Shown: piece after piece, positions 6,445-8,872 of the stretch
Numbering within the stretch: position 1 is the first letter of the stretch
Layout of the letters: each line of letters opens with the position of its first letter
NCBI GenBank assembly: GCA_003527885.1
Contig: DPWB01000409.1
Span: forward strand, 2,960 to 11,831
Reading direction: 5' to 3'
DNA length: 8,872 nt
Source of the DNA: Candidatus Competibacteraceae bacterium
GTDB lineage: Bacteria; Pseudomonadota; Gammaproteobacteria; Competibacterales; Competibacteraceae
Position numbers and translations under genes: made by a program
The notes under the pieces: generated by a model
Told to the model about the DNA's origin: nothing
Seen by the model: only the letters and a program-made list of their open reading frames with translations
The model's database searches: none

Positions 6445-7494
6445 ATGTTCTTGCCGAATCGTCTCTTGCTGCTGTTGTGGCCTTTACTCGGCGTGATGCC
6501 GGACTGGAGCGGTGCCGCCGAAGCACCCTTTCCGGTCGCCGAAGCGAAGCTGCAAACGCTGCCGGACGAGCGAATTCTCGACGGTGTGGTCGAGGCGGTG
6601 AACCAGAGCACGGTCTCCGCTCAGACCGCCGGCCGGGTCGAGACCATCATGGCCGATGTCAACGACTTCGTGCCGCAAGGCGCCCCCATCATCCGCATCC
6701 GCAACATCGAGCAGCGCGCCGGTCTCGACCAGGCGCAAGCCAATCTGCGCGAGGCGCAAGCCCGGTTTCTGGAAGCGGAGGCCGAATACCAGCGCATCCG
6801 CGGCGTCTACGAAAAGAAAGTCGTCGCCAAGGCGACGATGGACGCCGCCACCGCCGCTTTCGACACCGCCAAGGCCCGGCTGGAAGCCGCGCAAGCGGGG
6901 GTTTCCCAGGCCAAGGAATCGCTGGGCTACACCACCGTTAACGCCCCCTACAGCGGCATCGTGCTGCAGCGCCACGTCCAGCTCGGTGAAACGGTCCAGC
7001 CCGGCAAGCCGCTGATGACGGGGTTCTCGCTCGACGAGTTGCGGGTGGTGGTGAACGTGCCGCAGCGCTTGATCGTTCCCGTGCGAAAATACAGGCAAGC
7101 CCGCGTGTCGCCGCCGGCCGGCGGCAAAGGTATCGCCGCCGAGAAGTTGGTCTTTTTCCCCTATGCCGACCCCCAGAGCAACGTCTTCAAGGTGCGGGTC
7201 CATCTCCCCAGAAAGACCGAAGGATTTTATCCGGGCATGTTCGTCAAGACGGCTTTTCAAGTGGGCGATGCCAGCGCTTTGACCGTGCCGCGTCAGGCCC
7301 TGGTCCAGCGGGGTGAAGTGAGTGGTGTCTATGTGCTGCGGGATGGCAAGGTCAGCCTGCGGCAGGTGCGTCCCGGTCGGGTCGAGGCTGAAACGGTCGA
7401 AATTCTAGCCGGGCTGGAGCCGGGCGAGCAGGTGGCCCTGGAGCCGATCAAGGCGGGGCTCTATCTCAAGGACCAGCGGCGGAAGGGGCCGTAA
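6445..7494 (+). CDS. RND efflux periplasmic adaptor subunit (HlyD/MFP family)
   Basis: This 349-residue protein is a membrane-fusion adaptor that links an inner-membrane RND pump to an outer-membrane channel. The N-terminus has a secretion signal: NR, then a run of Leu (7-11) and hydrophobic residues to about 19, with AxA-type cleavage around residues 24-27 (GAAEA). There is no lipobox cysteine, so it is probably not a lipoprotein. Next come the first lipoyl half (about 55-86, SAQTAGRVETIMADVNDFVPQG read in part), an Ala/Glu/Gln-rich coiled-coil hairpin (about 88-160), the second lipoyl half with APYSGIV (167-173) and LGETVQPGKPL (180-190), a beta-barrel (about 195-275, FYPGMFVKTAF at 261-271) and a membrane-proximal domain with VPRQALV (281-287). 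The pump gene follows after one base. Substrate is not evident from sequence. Confidence 0.94.
   Translation: MFLPNRLLLLLWPLLGVMPDWSGAAEAPFPVAEAKLQTLPDERILDGVVEAVNQSTVSAQTAGRVETIMADVNDFVPQGAPIIRIRNIEQRAGLDQAQANLREAQARFLEAEAEYQRIRGVYEKKVVAKATMDAATAAFDTAKARLEAAQAGVSQAKESLGYTTVNAPYSGIVLQRHVQLGETVQPGKPLMTGFSLDELRVVVNVPQRLIVPVRKYRQARVSPPAGGKGIAAEKLVFFPYADPQSNVFKVRVHLPRKTEGFYPGMFVKTAFQVGDASALTVPRQALVQRGEVSGVYVLRDGKVSLRQVRPGRVEAETVEILAGLEPGEQVALEPIKAGLYLKDQRRKGP
7481..7488 (+). promoter_or_regulatory. Ribosome binding site of the RND pump gene
   Basis: GGAAGGGG lies inside the last codons of the adaptor gene and ends seven bases before the GTG start at 7496, supporting that non-ATG start and translational coupling. 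Confidence 0.7.
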
Positions 7495-7495
7495 G

Positions 7496-8774
7496 GTGAG
7501 CGCCACCGCCGAAGCGCGGCTCGGCTTATCTGGAGCGGTCGCCAAAAAGTTCCTGCTCGGTGAAATCACGCCGCTATTGGCGCTGGTGGGTTTGCTGATG
7601 GGCGTATTCGCGGTGCTGGTGACGCCCCGCGAAGAAGAACCGCAGATCAACGTCACCTTCGCCAACGTTTTCATCGCTTTTCCCGGCGCGACCGCCCGGG
7701 AAGTGGAACGGCTGGTCAGCGGTCCCGCCGAACAGATGCTGGCGGAAATCGAGGGTGTGGAACACGTCTATTCGGTATCGCGTCCCGGCATGGCGGTGCT
7801 GACCGTGCAATTCAAGGTCGGCGAGCCGTACACCGACGCCGTCGTCCGCCTGTACAACAAACTCTATTCCAACGCCGACTGGCTACCGGCCCATCTCGGC
7901 GTCAGCCCGCCCATCGTCAAGCCCAAGGGCATCGACGATGTGCCGATCCTCGGCCTGACGCTGTGGACCGAAAATCCCCGGCAGGGCGCCGACGATCTGG
8001 CGCGGGTCGCGCACAGCCTGGAAACCGAACTGAAACGGGTGGCCGGCACGCGCGATTTGTATACCATCGGCGCGCCCGACCGGGCGGTGTTAGTGCGGTT
8101 CGATCCGGCCCAGCTGGCCGGTCACGGCCTGGCCTTGGCCGATCTCCGGCGGTCGTTGCAAGCGGCCAACGCCTCAAGCGATGCCGGAGCCCTGGTCGGC
8201 GACAACCGCGAAATCCCGGTGCAGGCTGGCGGTTTCCTGGTGGACCCGGCGGAACTCGGTAGCTTGGTGGTCGGCTTGCACCAGGGCGCACCGGTGTATC
8301 TGGCGGATGTCGCCGAGGTGACATCGGGTTCGGATCAGCCGGTGCGTTACGTCTGGCTGGGTACGGGGCCGGCGGCGCGGGCCAACGGCATCGCGGCAGA
8401 GGGCGAATTTCCCGCCGTGACGCTGGCCATCGCCAAGAAGCCCGGTGAAAACGCGGTGCTCATCGCCGAGCAGATTCTGGAACGGGTCGAACAACTGAAA
8501 GGCACCGTCATCCCGGAAGGCGTCAATATCACCGTGACCCGTAACTACGGCGTCACCGCCAACGATAAGGCGTTGACGCTGATCACCAAGCTGATTTTCG
8601 CCACCGCGCTGGTGATCGTGCTGGTGTGGCTGGCGCTGGGCTGGCGCGAGGCGTCCATCGTCGGCGCGGCGGTGATTTTGACGCTGACCATCACCTTGTT
8701 CGCCTCGTGGGCCTGGGGTTTCACCCTCAACCGGGTGTCGTTGTTTGCGCTGATTTTTTCCATCGGTATTTTGG
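7496..8774 (+). CDS. RND efflux pump, inner-membrane subunit, 3' truncated by adapter sequence
   Basis: The protein belongs to the AcrB-like RND superfamily, proton-driven inner-membrane transporters of about 1000-1080 residues. The genuine part is 426 codons. It shows a first membrane helix (about 24-43), the family start TPREEEPQINVTFANVFIAFPGATAREVE in part at 43-71, a porter domain with EGVEHVYSVSRPGMAVLTVQF in part (89-109), GTRDLYTIGAPDRAV near 188-202, and membrane segments 2-3 near 364-381 and 387-406. It stops inside the fourth helix at FSIGIL, just before the Asp pair (usually VDDAIVVVEN) that carries protons. After base 8774 the frame runs through Nextera adapter to a TAG at 8819-8821, adding a false tail VSYTHLTLPTSDLV. 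The gene starts at GTG, one base after the adaptor stop. The intact gene presumably continues in the real genome. Specificity (drug, metal or other) cannot be read from this part. Confidence 0.93.
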
Positions 8775-8872
8775 CTGTCTCTTATACACATCTGACGCTG
8801 CCGACGAGCGATCTAGTGTAGATCTCGGTGGTCGCCGTATCATTAAAAAAAAGTTAAACATCAATGCAATAA
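8775..8872 (+). other. Illumina Nextera adapter, i5 index, P5 sequence and read-end noise (not genomic)
   Basis: Bases 8775-8793 are the Tn5 mosaic end CTGTCTCTTATACACATCT, and 8794-8807 complete the reverse complement of the Nextera read-1 adapter. Bases 8808-8815 (GCGATCTA) are the reverse complement of TAGATCGC, which I recall as the standard i5 index 501. Bases 8816-8844 are the reverse complement of the P5 flow-cell oligo. An A-run (8845-8852) and 20 more bases follow, as expected when a read runs past the end of its fragment. The order is exactly that of a library molecule, so this is read-through left in the assembly and not biology. Confidence 0.98.

Noticed and set aside
8174..8791. 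Minus-strand open frame starting MCIRDS over the pump gene
   Set aside because: Its start codon is inside the Nextera mosaic end, and the rest is a shadow of the RND pump.
8775..8793. Tn5-type transposon end as a real insertion
   Set aside because: It continues directly into index and P5 oligo sequences, which exist only in sequencing libraries.

Overview
The window is GC-rich chromosomal DNA, most likely from a gammaproteobacterium. The minus-strand order rpsF - rpsR - DUF2232-type membrane gene - rplI - dnaB is the arrangement I recall from Pseudomonas and relatives, without the priB gene that enteric bacteria carry between rpsF and rpsR. The genus cannot be fixed from this sequence. The last 98 bases are not genomic: they are Illumina Nextera adapter read-through, so the window ends at a contig edge made from an untrimmed read.

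Left part (1-3135, minus strand): a ribosomal-protein and replication operon. It is read from rpsF (bS6) through rpsR (bS18), a multi-pass membrane protein of the DUF2232 type, rplI (bL9) and the N-terminal 213 residues of the replicative helicase DnaB, which leaves the window at base 1. A near-consensus sigma-70 promoter (TTGCAC, 17-nt spacer, TAGAAT) lies upstream of rpsF. The leader after it can fold into a hairpin where the S6:S18 autoregulatory element is known to occur in other bacteria.

Middle part (3364-6276, plus strand): a tight four-gene cobalamin cluster, cobU - cobT - cobC-like phosphatase - cobS, each gene overlapping the next by 1 to 4 bases. Together they perform nucleotide-loop assembly, the last steps of vitamin B12 synthesis or salvage. 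CobU makes GDP-cobinamide, CobT makes alpha-ribazole phosphate, CobS joins the two, and the phosphatase removes the remaining phosphate. No corrin-ring genes and no recognisable B12 riboswitch are present in the window.

Right part (6445-8774, plus strand): a two-gene RND efflux module, a periplasmic adaptor followed after one base by the inner-membrane pump. The pump is cut after 426 codons. An AT-rich island with two overlapping perfect inverted repeats sits just upstream and looks like a regulator binding site overlapping the promoter.

I found no mobile element, CRISPR array, rRNA or tRNA. The genes are conventional. The points worth a second look are the adapter-derived end, the rpsF leader, the palindromic operator of the efflux operon, and palindromes in the rplI-dnaB gap.
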